The notes below the pieces were generated by a model. It was given only the letters and a program-made list of their open reading frames with translations, ran no database searches and was not told the DNA's origin. From Hortaea werneckii (lineage: Eukaryota > Ascomycota > Dothideomycetes > Mycosphaerellales > Teratosphaeriaceae): a stretch of DNA of 54,731 nt. The stretch lies in contig JBAOKB010000137.1 of assembly GCA_037044905.1 (NCBI GenBank), positions 1-54,731 on the forward strand. Direction: 5' to 3'. The stretch's first letter is position 1. Every line of letters starts with the position of its first letter. The position numbers and the translations under genes were made by a program. Below, piece after piece: positions 40,529 through 51,966 of the stretch.

Positions 40529-42820
40529 TTATTGTACACAAGATTTCTGTAAATCATCCAAGTCGTAATTCGAACAGCCGCAATTCTTCTTCCTCACGGC
40601 CACGTCAAGTATCTGGGTCTGCGGGCCGAGGGCCCAACCGTCTCGGGCTGATACAGTTTGTCGATATCGGTGGGAATTGCGTTGTCCCAGCTGATCATGC
40701 TCGGTTAGCAACTGCCGCTCCGCGCCTCCGAGCATGGAATGGGAAGAGACCGACCATTCAATCGCCTCGGAGAAGTCGGCCCATTCGCCGTCCATGCCGT
40801 TAGGCCGGAGCCTCATGTGTGCAAATACCCTTTGCCTCTTGGGAGGTTGGACGTCCCACCCGTCGAAACCTGAGCTGTGTACACGGCACCATTCCGGAAT
40901 GTCCGAACATGATGGGTTTGCCCGCTCGCAGCAGGCTTCTTCAAAGCGTATGCAGACTTCCGCTGTACGCACCATGGCTTCGACATGCCAAATCCCTTTG
41001 GGCGAACCTTCGCTTGAGGCGAGTTTTCTCAACTGTACCAGTGCTGAATGGCGTATGCGGCTCTCCCGGCAATGCGTGGCGACTGTGAATAAAGGTTGGA
41101 GTAATCCCTCATCCAATGAGACGGTTAAAAGCCGTCGATCAGCAGCATCTGAAGCCAAAATGTAGGAGCAGATGGAGAGAACATCCTCGAAGTCGGGGAG
41201 GAAAGCATCGAACATCGTCGCCTCCGAGTACAAGCAAGTGGCGGCTAGGATCTTATTGATCTTGACACGAGTCCGCAGCATTCCCAAGCCGAGCTGCTCC
41301 CGCACTGTCAGCTTGAGAGTGGGCTTATGCATGAAGTCCCATAGCAGTGAGTCAAGGTCCACGAAGGTCTGCGTAAGCTCATGCGATTTGGCAAGCTTCT
41401 CAAGAGGCACGCCTCCAACGTCCTTGAATTTGTGTTCGTCGGCTTCCGCGCGCATGAAGTGGAAGAGGCGGCATGTCCAGACATTGACCAGATCTCTTGC
41501 CTGGGTCAAGTCGTGTAAGGAGGTCGGAAAGACATTGTCGGTGGCTGCGGTATAGAAGGGCAAACCTGGTATTCTCTACGCACGCATCAGAGTCAGCAAG
41601 CGTCAATTGATATCCGGCTGAGGTTGAACAGTAGACACTGCAATGACTGCTGCAGTGCTATGCACACAACACAATAGCATCTTAGCTTGCCAAAAGGTCA
41701 TATCCATCATCATCAGTCACACGTGGTCGCTCTGGTGACTCTCTTTAAGCAACGAGCACTCGCACGACTTACCATACCAAGATATAACGAGCCTTGCACA
41801 TCCAGCCTCATGATAGAGCGAACAAGATTCGGATCGACCTTCCTTGCGTCAAACGTAGTGCTGGAGTGCAGGAGGCGGATAGCGTGTTCCACATGGACAA
41901 GAGCCGGAACAAAGCTCTCTCTAAGTGATTCGAAGTGGACCATGAGCAGGACGGCCATCAGTACGAGATCCATCGGGACTGTCTTGGCATGGAGAAGGGA
42001 CTGCAGCCCATGCAGAGCCTTTGAATACTGGATCACCGGGAAGCCATTGGAGATGTCGGGAGCATCGTCGCGGGTGTCGTTCACTGTCTTTCGGAGCAAG
42101 CGCTCTTCGTGCAGGGCACCGAGAGCGTTGACAGCGTACCTATTAGGGACAGCCTCTTAGTATTCGCGATCATCCGAACGTTTCGAAACGGTCACTTGAC
42201 ACCCTAGGGAACGAAGAGAAAGACAAAAGAGCAGATGCATACCTTATGGTAGGTTCATGCTGGCTAGTCTGCAAGACATATCGGTCCCACACAGGATCGG
42301 GGAAATAGCCACTGATGCATGGAGCAGTATGAGTGCGGAAGAATTCAAACGTGCGCCTCTCCAGACTGGTGGCGCAAGGGTCGACTGATACTGAGGGTAC
42401 CAGAGATAGGGTGTTTGGAGCATGTTCGGCGTGGTGAGCTTCTTGAGTGGAATACCCATCGCACTTCCTGCCGGTGCTCGTGCAGCGATGACAGTGGGGT
42501 TTCGCTTCGTCGCATTTCACTCTACGTATTCTAGTGGAGCCGTTAGTACATTGTCATATGGCTCCAATGCACTTTTAGTGTGGACTCTTGCGACCGCAAT
42601 CGGACACTCTGCCGATTGTTGACCGGACGGGGAACGGAGGTTGGAGTACATTGTCGTGGAGACTCGGATGTGTTCCGCCACAATGCGTCTGTAAGAAATA
42701 ACATGGCGCACTGATTGGGTTTACTTACTTGCACGTAACACATCCCGTCCTAGTCTTCGGGGCATATCGTCGCTGGACTACTCTTCGCTCGCTAGCAGTA
42801 TTGGATTCCCGCATCGCCAT
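40529..42820 (-). CDS. Zn2Cys6 transcription factor (second regulator)
   Basis: Exons 42820-42729, 42530-42243, 42139-41773 and 41575-40529 join in frame to 597 residues. Introns of 198, 103 and 197 bp are clearly longer than elsewhere in the window. The zinc cluster spans the first intron: TGCVTCK in exon 1 and IRRVKCDEAKPHCHRCTSTGRKCDGY in exon 2, spaced C-x2-C-x6-C-x6-C-x2-C-x6-C. Then comes a fungal-specific regulatory region (FFRTHTAPCISGYFPDPVWDRYVLQ, RLDVQGSLYLGM, RIPGLPFYTAAT). This layout is common among fungal regulators of unknown target. Of two in-frame ATGs at 42820 and 42814, the first is chosen. Neighbours give no strong hint of target. Confidence 0.88.
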
Positions 42821-43360
42821 CCATCAGATACACATGAAGCGCCTTCGGTAAGACGAGATGGATGGGCTGAAGCGAGGGAGGCATTCCTTTACGAGCACAC
42901 AAACCACATAGAAGGTATATTGCTGCCTTATCCTACCAGCCCAAAAGCGATCGAAGTGATTGCGAGGTGGGACTCATGCTTCGCTTACGTGATATACGAG
43001 CCGGCCAATCGCGTGAGGACGGAGGTGGAAGCGATGTGCCTGCCGAATTCCGAATTTGATCTTGCTCCAACCTTTGGGAGCCGAAAGAGGTTTATCACCA
43101 ACATTACATACGGTCGAGATTTCGAGATTCAAGGGATCGCTGTCATGAAGACGATTCAAGAGGACGCTTTTGCAAAAGTTCAGGCTAATTCATTGCCAAT
43201 TGAAAACAAGTATGGTTTTCATCACAAAAGCTCTCCATTACCAATCTGGTATCCGCCTCACTACCCTGGAAAGCAAGACTGATGAATCGTTGCATTGACT
43301 ATCAAGTTACATAATGCAAAATTTATTTGAACTCAAGTTCGAATCTTCGCTTGTTATGTA
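42821..43360. other. Intergenic region with an unexplained open frame
   Basis: A plus-strand frame without an early ATG runs through to a stop at 43280-43282, with about 145 codons beyond the regulator start. It has no recognisable domain, and its first in-frame ATG is at 43036. It may be a relic or chance. The rest is the 3' flank of the RTA1-like gene. Confidence 0.3.
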
Positions 43361-44470
43361 TTAGTTAAGCCGGTGAGAAGCATTGTAGTACCCAGTAAGA
43401 GGCGTAGGCTGCTCCATCCTTTGGTTCTCCTCCTTGATCGGCAAATGTTCGCCGCTTTTGGAGCCCGCCTTGGACTTCCGGAACGACCAATTCGCGACGT
43501 TCCATTGACCAGCAAAGGCAGGGCCTGGGTGGAACGCAGTCAGACAGATCGTAGCCAGAGCGATCATGGCGCCGTCCAGGACGAAGAATTCGGTTTCGTT
43601 GTTCCATATGTCGCCCCGAAAGCCTTCCCATAGCTCGGCAACTCGATACGCAGAGCGAATGAGGATGAAGATGGTTGCCATAACAATCGAGACAATGAAG
43701 ACCTTGAAGATTGGCCGATTGCGCACGCGTTGCCTCTCATGATCCATGTTCAACACGCCTCTCTTGCACCTAAGGGCGAAGTCGGCTATAACGACCAAAA
43801 AGACCGCTAAGCTGATCGCTTGGAGAAAGAGTCCGGCAATCATGATGTCGATGCCAGATTGGCTTAGCGAATCCGTGTCGGCGGTATCCGCAATCGCTCC
43901 GCCTGCAGCCTGCAAGACCAGAGAACAGAAGTCCGATGTCATGAAAGTGATCGCTATGGTCTTTGGGGCGAAACGGGAAAGGTGCTGTCCATAGAGCATG
44001 ATGATGCGTGTGAGGCAGAGGTAGATGGCGGCTGAAATGAACACAGGCCCAATGGTGATCGTGATCAGGTACCTGTAGCAAAGTCAGCCAGCGAGTTTCA
44101 TGACAAGGGATCAGGAAAGACTCACAGCAGGAATGAATCGCTGCTAAAGAGGTTGTTGTGCAGCTGTAGCTTTGCAACGTAGCCCAGGACTTCCAAGACA
44201 AGCCCGATTATCATGGCAACCATCAACCCCCATGTTCTGTAGAAGATGCCGAGTCCTAGCTGCGGAACGATGAAGACGCCGAAGAAGATGGTGTAGAAGA
44301 GGTTACCACCCCAAGACGGGATGAATGTGAAGACACCCTGTGCCCGACAGCTAATCGGTGTTAGTATACCTTAGCGAGTAGGCTTGCCAGGTTGAAGCTC
44401 ACCATGTCTCTAGTGTACATTCGTTGCTGGGAATGGTAAAGTTACAGCCCACGTAGGGGCTGTCAGCCAT
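43361..44470 (-). CDS. RTA1-like seven-transmembrane protein
   Basis: Exons 44470-44403, 44350-44126 and 44072-43361 (introns 52 and 53 bp) give 334 residues. The N-terminus has the family's cysteine pair pattern CTLETC joined across the intron, then seven hydrophobic segments. RTA1 landmarks are PSWGGNLFYTIFFG, FYRTWG, YLITITIGPVFISAAIYLCL, FMTSDFCSLVLQAAGGAIA, RSAYRVAELWEG and FHPGPAF. The family (RTA1, RSB1, RTM1 in yeast) includes putative lipid-translocating exporters and stress-resistance proteins of the plasma membrane; substrates are mostly unknown. The acceptor chosen (GATTAG at 44351) keeps the frame; a nearby CACAG would not. Confidence 0.92.
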
Positions 44471-45910
44471 GGTTGCGGTGTAGGTAGCGAGTAGGAATGG
44501 GTGTCGACGACGCTGCGGATTTTTGGAGAATCTTTCGAGGCAATGAAATAAGTAAAATGCAATGAAACCCTTTTTCAGGGGGTTGAGGATTGGGAAGATA
44601 GGACTGATACAATTTATGAGATGTGCTTGCAGCAATGTCTTTCAGAACAGGTCAAGGTGCTGCTGGTTGACTTTGGGAGGACAAAGAAGATTGAAGACAA
44701 TACTTATAGCGCTGTCGCGGTGCGATTCGTTGTTCCGCGCTGAGCGGTCTCTAGACGAAACATCCACCGCCGTGCTGCGGTCCGATGCCACGTACGGGGA
44801 CAGAGGCTGATGAAAACGCTTTTTTCTGACTGCTGGAGGATTTCTGCCCCCGGGCCCGCTCAAACGGGACGCACATTTTTGCTGTTTGGTTCGCGAACTC
44901 GTAAAAGCTCGGTCGGTGGAATTCGAGAAGCAGGGCGTTTGATTGGCCCGCTCGGATCTCACATATAGAGACTGGAAGGAACCAAGCAATGGCTAGCGGC
45001 ACGTCGTGCTGAGCTAAGCCCCGTCGTACTGTATGCCCTGCGAGCCTGCGTGCCTGTGAGAAATAGCAGTGCAGTCTGCAATGCGCGGTGGTGTTCCCGA
45101 ATCCTGCAGTCGTAAGCTCGTGGCTTTTCCAGTCCTTGTCATGGCACTTAATGAGATAGGATTCGTCAGGTCGCATTCGGAGCACCGAGATCAAATGGAA
45201 GGACGTGCCCCAAGCGAGCCAGCCTCGCTAAACACACTCTGGGCTTGCCGAACGCGCCGCCATAGGTGAAGAACTCCCCTGAGGTGAGAAGAAGTGTTTG
45301 CAGCTCAGCTGCCCGCCTGGGATGAAGAAGCATTATATCAGAGGTACAAACCTACAGTAGGTAGTTAGGAGCTTGATTTTCTGGCATTACCAGTGACATT
45401 CGGGCTATTAGGTAGGTAGGATGACAGGATCTAATGGAAGCATCGAAAGGGCGCATTGAGCGCTGAAGATACGTCATGCTTGCCCTCGTCCTGGGCAAGC
45501 TCCAAACCTCACCGGCTATTCAGCGGATCCGGAGTCTCTAAATGTGCGTGCAGTCACTGCTGCATCTCTCCCGAGTCAAGGTACATCACCGTAAAGACTG
45601 CCACCGATAGTATTCTTCAATTGAAACTACGCTCAGCTGTGATGATTTCAACATGTCATTTATCTTATTCCATTGTTCCAAGATGTCATCCTCTATTATT
45701 GTCCGAACAAATCCACCTTCTCTTACATCATCATTAGCCCTGTCCGATCTCGGTTCCCAGCTTTCTTTTGTAGGACAAGGAATTGCTTTCGACAACTCGC
45801 ATAATAATTGTATAGATTGCGCACTATCTGATAAGCCTCGATCAAGCTGCCATCAATAATTTGCTCCACCCTTCCTCCCTCTTTACCCATCCAGTCCTAC
45901 GCGGGCTTCA
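44471..45910. other. Long intergenic region without a recognised gene
   Basis: 1440 bp between the divergent RTA1-like and SAM-carrier genes. It should hold both promoters. Several short frames exist (for example 44642-45194 on minus) but none shows motifs or splicing. Composition is ordinary and no repeat was seen. Confidence 0.5.
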
Positions 45911-46977
45911 ATGTCCGAAAACAAAAATGTCGACATCTGGATAGCAGGAGCCTTTGCTGCGTTCTCTGTTGACTTGATAGTATACCCTCTCGACACGATC
46001 AAGACGAGGCTGCAGTCGCCAAACTACAAGACACTGTACAGAAATGGCGCCAACAACACCATCAATCGGTCGATGTTTCGGGGCGTGTACCAAGGAGTTG
46101 GAAGTGTGATTCTCGCGACGCTGCCGTCTTCCGGGGCATTTTTCAATACCTACGAAGGAGTGAAGTACGTTCTCGAAAACAACAACCCGCGAAACAACAA
46201 TGGAACCCTTCTACCTCAGCCTCTTATCCACTCTGCGGCATCTGGCACGGCGGAACTGGTATCCTGCGCGATCCTGACCCCAGCCGAAGTCATCAAACAG
46301 AATGCGCAGATGGTGGACAATGGCAACGGAGGGCCACGTACAAACGCGACGATTCAGACACTGAAGCGGTTCCGATCGAACCCTCTGGCGCTATGGCAAG
46401 GCTACACCGCACTGGCTGGCCGCAACCTCCCCTCGACCGCGCTACACTTCCCGATCTTTGAGCGGATAAAAGAGAGCATAAGGAGGTATCGCGATGAGAA
46501 GGGCATACGGACACACACGATCTTGGAAGGGGGACGATCACAGCAATAAGCGCGGGCATAGGCGGAAGTGTGTCGGCTGTGGTGACAACGCCGATAGATG
46601 TGGTCAAGACGCGGATCATGCTGGCAGCGGCGGAAAGTGCAGCGGAAGATCAGAAGCCGAAGCCACGGGTTGAAGCAGGCAAACCGGCAGCAGAGAACCT
46701 GGTGGACGCAACAGGGAAGACAGGACAAGCGGCCAAGGAGAGCGTCAAGGAAAACGTGAAGAATGTCACCAAGCCGCCCAGCAAGCAAACCACCATGCAG
46801 ATTGGTAGGGAGATTGTGGCCAACGAGGGCGTAAAGGGTCTATTTCGAGGCGGCGCATTGCGGGCAGTGTGGACGATGTTGGGGGCTGGTCTATACCTAG
46901 GGGTGTACGAAAGCGGCCGGGTGTACTTGGCCCAACGCCGCGGCGAGACGCATACTGGCGATGATTTGGATTTGTGA
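45911..46977 (+). CDS. Mitochondrial S-adenosylmethionine carrier (PET8 type), frame interrupted near 46530
   Basis: A mitochondrial carrier with three repeats, each with its PxD/ExxK/R signature: PLDTIKTR (repeat 1), PAEVIKQN (repeat 2) and PIDVVKTR (repeat 3). The start MSENKNVDIWIAGAFAAFSVD and ATLPSSGAFFNTYE match PET8/SAMC proteins, which exchange cytosolic SAM for S-adenosylhomocysteine across the inner membrane. The frame holding repeats 1-2 ends in a stop at 46547-46549. Repeat 3 continues in another frame from about 46530 to TGA at 46975-46977. One missing G in the G5 run at 46529-46533 would explain this; the length would then be 355 residues. There is no intron signal. A Lys/Glu-rich insert (about residues 240-290) sits inside repeat 3. 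Pseudogene or sequence error cannot be distinguished here. Confidence 0.85.
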
Positions 46978-47532
46978 ATTAGCATAGGCGCTGGCGGCCT
47001 TGTGTACAGGTTCATAGGTATTGCAAGATACTGTATAGTATGCATGGATAATTGGCTATCTGGAAGTATTACATTACATTAACCTCGCTGTTCTGCAACC
47101 GACTTTACCTTACTATGTACTCGCTCAGCTTACAGAGCCACGAGATGAAAGGTCACGTGCTTTCGCGTCAGGTTTCGAAACACAGATGATTTGATGCAGG
47201 GACACCCGCCCGTCCCGCAACCGCTATCCCGCATTAGCTCCCTGCGCTAGCGGCCTCCCTGAACGGCGCGTACCTGAACTTCGATCACAGCTGACGCAGT
47301 CCAGGGTGGACAACCGACATTTGCTATTCACCAACACACCGTCTTGTTTCCTTGTCCAACATTCGTTACATTTGCATTCACTGTAGTCATTCCCTTTCAG
47401 TCCAAATTCATAGCCACCCGTAGCTATCCGACGCTTGCGACACGGTGCCGAGCCATTGTCCAACCTTAACAAGACCCATCCGAAACCCCTGCACGACCTT
47501 GGAGCAATTACACCAACACGGTAATCCACGCC
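46978..47532. promoter_or_regulatory. Promoter region of the GH17 glucanase gene
   Basis: 555 bp between two same-strand genes. The sequence is GC-normal with no recognised specific element. Confidence 0.4.
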
Positions 47533-48541
47533 ATGCACGCCATCACTACTCTTGCGAGCCTGGCGCTCGCGGCAACACCAGCCCTAGCCCTGAAGAAGGG
47601 CACGCTTGGTTTCGCCCTGGGGACCAAGCTTCCCGATGGCAGCTGCAAGTACACCAACGACTACGAGAAGGACTTCGACGCTATCAAGAGCAACACTGGT
47701 TCCACCATCGTTCGCGGCTACGCTGCCTCGGACTGCAACGCAGCCCAGCAGATCCTGCCTGCCGCCAAGAACAAGGGATTCCAAGTCGTGCTCGGAGTCT
47801 GGCCCGACACGGACGAGTCGTACCAGGCCGACAAGCAGGCCCTGCAGCAGTACGCGACACAGTATACCGACCAAGTGTACGCCGTGACCGTAGGGTCTGA
47901 GGCGCTGTACCGCGGTGATCTCACCGGCGAGCAGCTGCTGGAGAAGATCAAGGACATCAAGTCTGTCCTTCCAAACACCAAGATTGGCACTGTCGACAGC
48001 TGGAACAAGTTCGCCGATGGTACGGCCGACGCGGTCATCAAGGGCGGTGTTGACCTGATCATGGCAAACGCCTTCTCTTACTGGCAGGGCAAGCAAGTCG
48101 GTGATGGTGCGGAGTACACCTACTTTGACGACATCCAGCAAGCTCTTGGGTACGTTTCAGCTTTCCTGTGCCACTCGCTAACACTGATTGCATGCTGACA
48201 TTGTCATTTCCAGACACATCCAGGAGCTCTCAGGCTCGCTAGACTCGATCGAATTCTGGAACGGTGAGACTGGCTGGCCCACTAACGGAAGCACGGACTA
48301 CGGAGCCGCGACAGCCGGCACCGACCTTGCTGCTCGCTACTACTCCGAGAGCGTCTGCGGTATGCTCGACTGGGGCGTCAACGTCTTCTACTTCGAGGCC
48401 TTTGATGAGCCGTGGAAGCCGACCTCGACTGGCGACAACGGCAATGATGCAGACGAGACTCACTGGGGCGCTATGAACGCTGACCGCTCGATGAAGGACG
48501 GTTTCAAGCTCAGGTGCTCTGGTAACGGCGGCAGCTCTTAA
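47533..48541 (+). CDS. GH17 glucan 1,3-beta-glucosidase/transglucosidase, BGL2 type, secreted
   Basis: Exons 47533-48149 and 48214-48541 (64 bp intron) give 314 residues. Residues 1-19 (MHAITTLASLALAATPALA) are a clear signal peptide. The mature protein starts with the BGL2-like KGTLGFALG and has the proton-donor glutamate in VTVGSEALYRGD, the nucleophile glutamate in FWNGETGWPTNG and the terminal block VFYFEAFDEPWKP. BGL2-type enzymes act in the cell wall, cutting beta-1,3-glucan and rejoining chains with beta-1,6 branches. No GPI signal or Ser/Thr-rich tail is present, as expected for the short BGL2 group. Confidence 0.95.
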
Positions 48542-48739
48542 AAGCGTCGCCACTGCATCGACAAACAGCGTGGTCCAGGCGTTAATCCTTGATATATCAG
48601 AATGATTTGGGTGGTTTGAGACTGTTTTGGGTAGATGCAAATCAAGCTATTGTTTTCCCAGTCCTCTAAAGAGGTATGCCCATCCAGCGCCTGCGCTCGA
48701 AAATCATAAAAGTTATAGCATCTTGAAGGCGGGAGCAGC

Positions 48740-49556
48740 TCAGTCATCGAAACCGCCAAACTCGCCATTATCTTCGCTTTCCTCTCCGCCGTCCCCAGCT
48801 TGTGATCCGCTCTCCTCTTCCCTCTCGCCTTTCCAGTCTGATAACCGATCATCGTCCAACGCTTCCTTGACCCTTGACCTGACCGTCTTTGCCGGGCTGT
48901 CCTTCCCAAGCTTCCTCATAGGCCGCAGCAATGCCTCCACTGGCGCAGTCCGCTCAGTGTCCACCTTGTCCAGCTCGTCCACGTAGATATCAATCACATG
49001 ATATCTCAACCCGTTGGGAATCTTATGATCCCGCGCATGAAGCGGCGTGCCCTCCAAAATCTCCAGATACTCGTCCCTCAACTCCTCATCTTTCCAACCA
49101 TCCCGCGCGACCTTCTCAAACCCCTTGTTCACATAGCACCTAACGAGGTAAAGGTACTTGTCCATCCTCAAGGCATCGATATTACCCCATTCTCTCGCCA
49201 TCGTCTTCCAAAAGCCATCAAGAAAGCCGAGCATGTTCTCCCGCGTACTCAGCGCATCCACGAGGTCGGCCAGGTCCCGCGCCAGCTGCTGTTGGTTCCG
49301 CGGCTTGTCCTGCATCCACATGCAGTAGAAAAGGCCTTTCCATAGCTTCAGGAAATCCAGACTCGAGAAGGGGGCGGTGCGGCGGAGGTACGTTCGCAAT
49401 GAGCCTAAGGCGCGATCTCTGGTTCTGCGGTCTTTCACATGTCAGCAGCGGATCGGATTGTGGAAGGCACATGACAGTGCACGACATGAGCTTACCGCTT
49501 GATGCGAGCTGCTTAACAAAAGGGTTCGAAGGCTGCGCCTCTGCTGTGGCTGCCAT
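48740..49556 (-). CDS. RRP1: Ribosomal RNA processing protein RRP1 / Nop52
   Basis: Exons 49556-49496 and 49431-48740 (64 bp intron) give 250 residues. The N-terminus PFVKQLASSDRRTRDRALGSLRTYL spans the intron, and LDFLKLWKGLFYCMWMQDKP followed by LDGFWKTMAREWGNIDALRMDKYLYLVR is the diagnostic Nop52/RRP1 block. It acts in the nucleolus in maturation of pre-60S ribosomal particles (ITS1/27S processing). The tail from about residue 225 is acidic and Ser/Gly-rich. At 250 residues it is near the yeast length. It converges with the glucanase gene. Confidence 0.94.
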
Positions 49557-49910
49557 TTTGAAGGGCGAATATGTGGTCCTTCAGAGAGGAGTCAAGGATT
49601 GGGGTTTTTATCAATTCCTGCAGAGACGATTTTTGGATTCAGCGCGAAAGAGCAACGCTCGGACCAAGATGCGATTTGGAGGTCCGTGCTCACTTCCGCC
49701 TCCACTGGCGCTTAACCGTTTTGGGTAGGTCGAGCTAGCACTTCACTTGCACTTTAAAATCTAAAGACTGCCTTTAATGTAATTAACTAACTACAATGTA
49801 CGGAAAGACAACAACAACAACAACAACGCTACCCGTCCGACTCTTTCTCTTGTTTAGGACGACTAAGTACTTATAGTCGCCTTTAATTGCATACGCGTCC
49901 TAAACCTAAG
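49557..49910. promoter_or_regulatory. Short region between RRP1 and the SET-domain gene, with CAA repeat and hairpin
   Basis: After about 49740 the sequence turns AT-rich with RIP-like TTAA/CTAA words. It contains an (ACA)n microsatellite at 49808-49827 and an inverted repeat, GTTTAGGACG at 49852-49861 with CGTCCTAAAC at 49896-49905. A nested GACTA/TAGTC pair adds to a possible hairpin. The methyltransferase ATG follows at 49911. Confidence 0.55.
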
Positions 49911-51670
49911 ATGGCCGTAAACGCGCCTCTCCTACCTAATGCACGGGCCACCTACCGCGTACGCGCTGTAGATGTCTCTAAGGTCCTATGCCACCGGCAG
50001 CGCAACGGCGTAAGTGACCGTAGAAACAGTGTGTCTATACTATTCTAACTTGGGGGAAACAGCAAGAGGAATATCTGGTCCGATGGCAAGCGCTAAAAGA
50101 GCCGCCCGTGCCCCCGAGGGCAATCTGCTCGTGGCATCCTTTAAAGGAATTAATTTTATGCCTACACCATGTCCAGAGCTATATCGAGCAGCTTCACGAC
50201 CATGGTAAAACGATTGCCGATAACGCATCGATTACGGTTGCGGGTGCCGAATACCTAAGTCCTAATGAGCTTCCGAACCGCAAAAGGAAGGCACCAGGCT
50301 TATCTGCCCCGCTTTCGAACGGCGATTCAGGCTCACTCACGCCCCAGGACTCTGCCAGCTTCAGCCGCGAGCCTTCCCTTGGCATCACATCCTCCTCTGA
50401 TGCAAGCGGGCCGACTCGACAAGCTGACGGAAGTCTATAATGGCTTCCTCCAGAAACGGGAAGGCAATATCATAGCTAAAAAGGTAAGAAACCTATTAAA
50501 TACAAACAGGGAAGGACATCATACTAATCCTATTCCAGTCCAAAGATCCCAACATCACCAAGATCATCAATGCGACCAAACTACCCACCCCGGAGATGCG
50601 TGAAGCAGCGTCCACAGCCCCCGTGAGCACCGCCGAGCGCTTCATCCGCGAAGCCTTCCTGCAGAAGCTGCGGACGGTGCCGAAGGTGAAACTGGAGAAC
50701 CACGTGGACACCAGCACACCCGTCTCTAGACTTCACCTTCATCCGGGAATTCGAGCTCCGCCACGGCGTGCATCGGGCACCCGCCGAGGTGAATCTCGGC
50801 TGCCAGAAGCCATGCCGGCCGAACATGGGCCAGTACATGGGATGCGAATACACGAAGCTGTGTGGGTGTCTGGAGTACGCCGCCGTGGACGAGTTGGCCC
50901 TGGAGAGCAAGGACGCGAACGGCTACCACGCCTACCTCCACGCGAAGCACAACGGTTACGTGATCGACACGACGGGGATGCCGAAGCGGTTTCCGTACCG
51001 GAAATCCAAAGTCGGCGATGAGAAAGTGCCGAGTACGCTCCAACCGTTCTACCTGGAAGAACGCCATCCGATCTACGAGTGCAATTCGAACTGTAACTGC
51101 GGACCCGTGTGCAAATCGCGCGTAGTCCAAAAGGGACGGAAAGTCCCGCTCGTCATCTTCAAGACGCCGAATAACCGGGGATGGGGCGTGTACTGCGCCG
51201 AAGACCTGATCCGGGGGGAGTTCATCGACACGTATCTCGGGGAAGTGATCACGAATGAGGAGGCGGATCTACGGGAGAGCAAGACGGGCAAAGACAAGGC
51301 CAGCTACCTCTACAGCCTGGACAAGTTCGTAGGCGACGACGACACGCTGACGGAAGAGAACTGTTACGTAGTCGACGGACAGTACATGGGGGGCGTGACG
51401 CGGTTTCTCAATCACAGCTGCGAGCCGAATTGTCGACAGTACACGGTCAGCTATAACAAGCACGACCTCCGGGTCTACGATTTAGCCTTCTTTGCCTACC
51501 AGGATATCCCTGCCGGGACGGAGTTGACGTTTGATTATATGGATAAGGATGAGGAGGAAGAGGAAGATGTGCTGAGGCAGCGGGAGGAGGCGGCTCAGAA
51601 TCCGCAGAATGAAGACAAGAAGCCGTGTAATTGCGGCGCGAGGAAATGTAGAGGGTACTTGTGGGTGTGA
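49911..51670 (+). CDS. Chromodomain-SET histone H3K9 methyltransferase (SUV39/Clr4/KMT1 type), two frame interruptions
   Basis: Exons 49911-50009, 50063-50483 and 50539-51670 are inferred (introns 53 and 55 bp). The chromodomain spans intron 1: TYRVRAVDVSKVLCHRQRNG, then QEEYLVRW and SWHPLKEL, with candidate cage residues Y, W, W. After an S/P-rich linker come the pre-SET cysteines (GCQKPC, KLCGC, CNSNCNCGPVC) and the SET core: NRGWGVY, the cofactor motif NHSCEPNC and LTFDYMD. The post-SET is CNCGARKCRGYLW. Such enzymes place H3K9me3 on RIP-mutated DNA. Two one-base shifts break the frame, near GGG at 50408-50410 and near CCC at 50719-50721; removing one base at each gives 549 residues. Pseudogene or sequence errors are both possible. 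Convergent with TMA20. Confidence 0.82.
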
Positions 51671-51966
51671 GGGTGGAAGTGGTGTGTGGAAGGTGCCCGT
51701 GATCAATTGCTTTTTTCGTTCAATAGGAGGACGTTGTCCCAGTTTGTGTGGCGGTCGCTCGTCGGTACGAAGATATGCAGCCAGAGCGGTGTGGTGTCCA
51801 GTCTGCTCGCACCTGGCTTGCCAAGAGAGGCATGGGATGGCCAATTCTACTCTGCGAAGCGGCTTCCAGACTCCTCCGGCCTGCTTGATCGCCGAACGTA
51901 CGAGAGGAGGATGTACCATCCACACATTCAACCACCCGCATCTAACTCTTCGCGCATCATACCGGC

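Noticed and set aside
42848..43282. Plus-strand open frame of about 145 codons between the second regulator and the RTA1-like gene
   Set aside because: No early ATG, no motif and partial overlap with the regulator's first exon region; left as an unexplained frame rather than a gene.
47584..48141. 185-codon minus-strand Val/Leu-rich frame
   Set aside because: Antisense to the GH17 glucanase, which has a signal peptide and both catalytic glutamates.
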